A stretch of 64,000 nt of DNA from Coriobacteriaceae bacterium (GTDB lineage: Bacteria; Actinomycetota; Coriobacteriia; Coriobacteriales; Coriobacteriaceae), in contig CABOHA010000001.1 in assembly GCA_902399975.1 (NCBI GenBank), forward strand, positions 1,017,397-1,081,396, written 5' to 3'. The notes under the pieces are model-generated. The model ran no database searches and was not told the DNA's origin. It saw only the letters and a list, made by a program, of their open reading frames with translations. This document shows, piece after piece, positions 62,480 through 64,000 of the stretch. Made by a program: the position numbers and the translations under genes. Numbering within the stretch: the stretch's first letter is position 1; each line of letters begins with the position of its first letter.

Positions 62480-64000
62480 TTACTCACTAGTAGCCGATAT
62501 GTCGAAGGCCTTCTTGTACTTAAGGAAATCATACATTCTAATAAGCCGTTTCAGCTCGCTATTACCGTGGATTATCTTGCGATCGTCCATGATGAGCGCC
62601 CTCAGATATTCAAGCAACTTATTTAGATCGATCTCATCTTCTTCAAGTAGCACAAGCTTTTTAAATGCTTCCTCAAAGCCTTCGTTAGCTATAACAGACT
62701 GAACCGAGTGTCTAATTCCCGAATGATGATAGCTACCTTTTGCCTTTCGTAGGCTGTTGTTTAGAAAAGCATCTAAATCCTTCTTCTCATCTATTTCCTT
62801 TAGCATCCTTGGATTAAGAACTTCCCCTGAATACGCGCTTAAATACTTATACATGGGCAAACCACCCGAGTTAGAAGCAAGCAGCGAAGGAAGGTATTCC
62901 TCGACGGCAAGCTTAGGAGCAACATGTTCGTCATCAAACACAACATCACGATATAGAAGTTCGGCTTTGACCATATGCCCGTGCCCTAAAGAAGCATTCG
63001 CAACACCGATACCCAGCACAAGATGCTGTCCCTCCGGAAGTCTCTCGAGGTCGCTAAAACTCGCTTCAACTACCAGAGAGTCATTCGGATCGCCCTCATC
63101 AGCCAAGGCGTAGATGCTCCTGCGAAGCTCACGAATGATCCTGGGCGAGAAGGAGCATTTGGATTGTCCAATTGCTTCATACACTGCACCAAAATCGTTC
63201 GTCCTAATCTCGGTCATGCTTATCTCGCCAATACCTGGAAAGGTAAACGAATGAGTTGAGGTTGCGTTTTCTCCCCTAGTAAGGAAGATAAAGCGCTTTC
63301 TAAGCAACGCAAGATTGTTAGAACCGAGGCAGCGCGAAATCGACATGAGGATAGCTTGGATATCGGGGTCGTTAAGGGAATAACCGATAAAAATAATTGG
63401 GTATTCCATAAAAATAGTTAACAACTTGGCAGCCAAGTAATCCTGTGTTTCGGCGAGTTTTGCGTAATCTGCCTCCTCAAGAACCATAGATTCAGGATTA
63501 TCCATAGAACCGTGGATCTTATAGATTTCACCCATTTCAAAAGTTCTGTGAAAGACGAGATCGTCTTGGCCAACAAAAACTTTAAACTCGGGAAATAGCG
63601 ACTCCAGGAGACAGTCATAGTTGGTTGTTATAACTCCAGAGATACGCCGCCTGCCAACCTCTCTCAAGATATCAAGCTCATGCGTCATATATTCAGGTTT
63701 GAACGAGGATAACCTCTCGGCCGCCATGATCTTTAAAATAGATTTACGCTGACGAATGTCCTCTACATGATCGTTTCTAAAAGAAGCGAAGCGAGGGTCC
63801 TCAAGAACAGCTATGCGCATATCCTTATCAAGCATCGTCGCGGCAGAGGGCAATGCGCTATTGTCAGACTCATCTGGACAACGTGCCAGGTACGAGTCAA
63901 GCCGAAAGGGATCATCGGAAAGACGGGAACAGAGGTGCCTTAACAAACCAACCCAATCGTCGGTACCCATGTATCTACGGGAAAAGCCCGAGCCGACGAA
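62480..64000 (-). CDS. SIR2-like NAD-hydrolase-domain protein, partial (5' end beyond the window)
   Basis: At least 506 aa; the frame stays open to base 64000, where it reads FVGSGFSRRYMG, the N-terminal GSG.S nucleotide loop of SIR2 folds. Only about 15 residues should be missing. Further SIR2 motifs: ISGVITTNYDCLLESLFPE, IYKIHGSMDNPESMVL (catalytic His) and PIIFIGYSLNDPDIQAILMS. This set marks the SIR2_2 type found in anti-phage proteins (Thoeris ThsA, DSR, SIR2-Ago and others), which deplete NAD+ on infection. The C-terminal half (about residues 280-500) has no domain that I recognise and would be the sensor. GC content is clearly below the backbone. Role in defence is inferred. Confidence 0.8.
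   Translation of the reverse strand, partial: FVGSGFSRRYMGTDDWVGLLRHLCSRLSDDPFRLDSYLARCPDESDNSALPSAATMLDKDMRIAVLEDPRFASFRNDHVEDIRQRKSILKIMAAERLSSFKPEYMTHELDILREVGRRRISGVITTNYDCLLESLFPEFKVFVGQDDLVFHRTFEMGEIYKIHGSMDNPESMVLEEADYAKLAETQDYLAAKLLTIFMEYPIIFIGYSLNDPDIQAILMSISRCLGSNNLALLRKRFIFLTRGENATSTHSFTFPGIGEISMTEIRTNDFGAVYEAIGQSKCSFSPRIIRELRRSIYALADEGDPNDSLVVEASFSDLERLPEGQHLVLGIGVANASLGHGHMVKAELLYRDVVFDDEHVAPKLAVEEYLPSLLASNSGGLPMYKYLSAYSGEVLNPRMLKEIDEKKDLDAFLNNSLRKAKGSYHHSGIRHSVQSVIANEGFEEAFKKLVLLEEDEIDLNKLLEYLRALIMDDRKIIHGNSELKRLIRMYDFLKYKKAFDISATSE

Overview
The window is about 61.5 kb of GC-rich bacterial chromosome flanked by two low-GC accessory stretches. Gene content and order point to an intestinal coriobacterium, most likely Collinsella or a close relative. 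The clues are the composition, Gram-positive housekeeping clusters (Asp23-fakA-recG-rsmD-coaD-rpmF-plsX-acpP-rnc-smc-ftsY-ffh and rimP-nusA-infB-rbfA-nrnA-truB-ribF-dnaG-rpoD), a T-box in front of ileS, and a DUF134-NifX protein. Genus is inferred from memory of such genomes, not from a search.

Left edge (1-2235): AT-rich DNA derived from an Inc18 (pAMbeta1/pIP501-like) plasmid. It carries erm(B) with its leader peptide and promoter, a topoisomerase 3' remnant split by a Tn917-like miniature inverted-repeat element, a truncated repE, and the intact repE attenuator with its antisense RNA. The Collinsella-like backbone starts near 2235.

2258-14972: a small membrane protein; a sigma-B-type sigma factor with a RsbW-like protein and an AI-2E-type permease; rarA; a dGTPase-like HD hydrolase; a small prepilin peptidase; a membrane glycosyltransferase; lspA-rluD; ileS with T-box. 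15459-18251: an iron-dependent alcohol dehydrogenase, then an islet with an AT-rich S51 peptidase and remnants of an IS3-family transposase and a serine recombinase. 18211-26063: DUF523, ftsH, a corrinoid adenosyltransferase, a MATE exporter, a SpoU methyltransferase, thyA-folA, and a DUF134-NifX fusion with palindromic operators.

26184-41077 is one long leftward run for protein targeting, chromosome segregation, fatty acid and phospholipid synthesis and repair. Two tRNA-Asn genes follow. 41642-53162 is the leftward translation/transcription block, led by a promoter with a terminator hairpin directly behind it (candidate attenuator). leuS (behind a 119-bp palindrome) and guaB follow.

57960-64000 turns accessory: a ModE-like regulator, a PLP-fold protein that lacks the catalytic lysine, an epimerase pseudogene, a toxin-like ORF/XRE/SecB-like operon with a palindromic operator (toxin-antitoxin-chaperone layout), and a SIR2-domain NADase-type protein that runs off the right edge. 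The last two are the best candidates for an incompletely described anti-phage locus. No CRISPR array, rRNA, tmRNA or SRP RNA was found.
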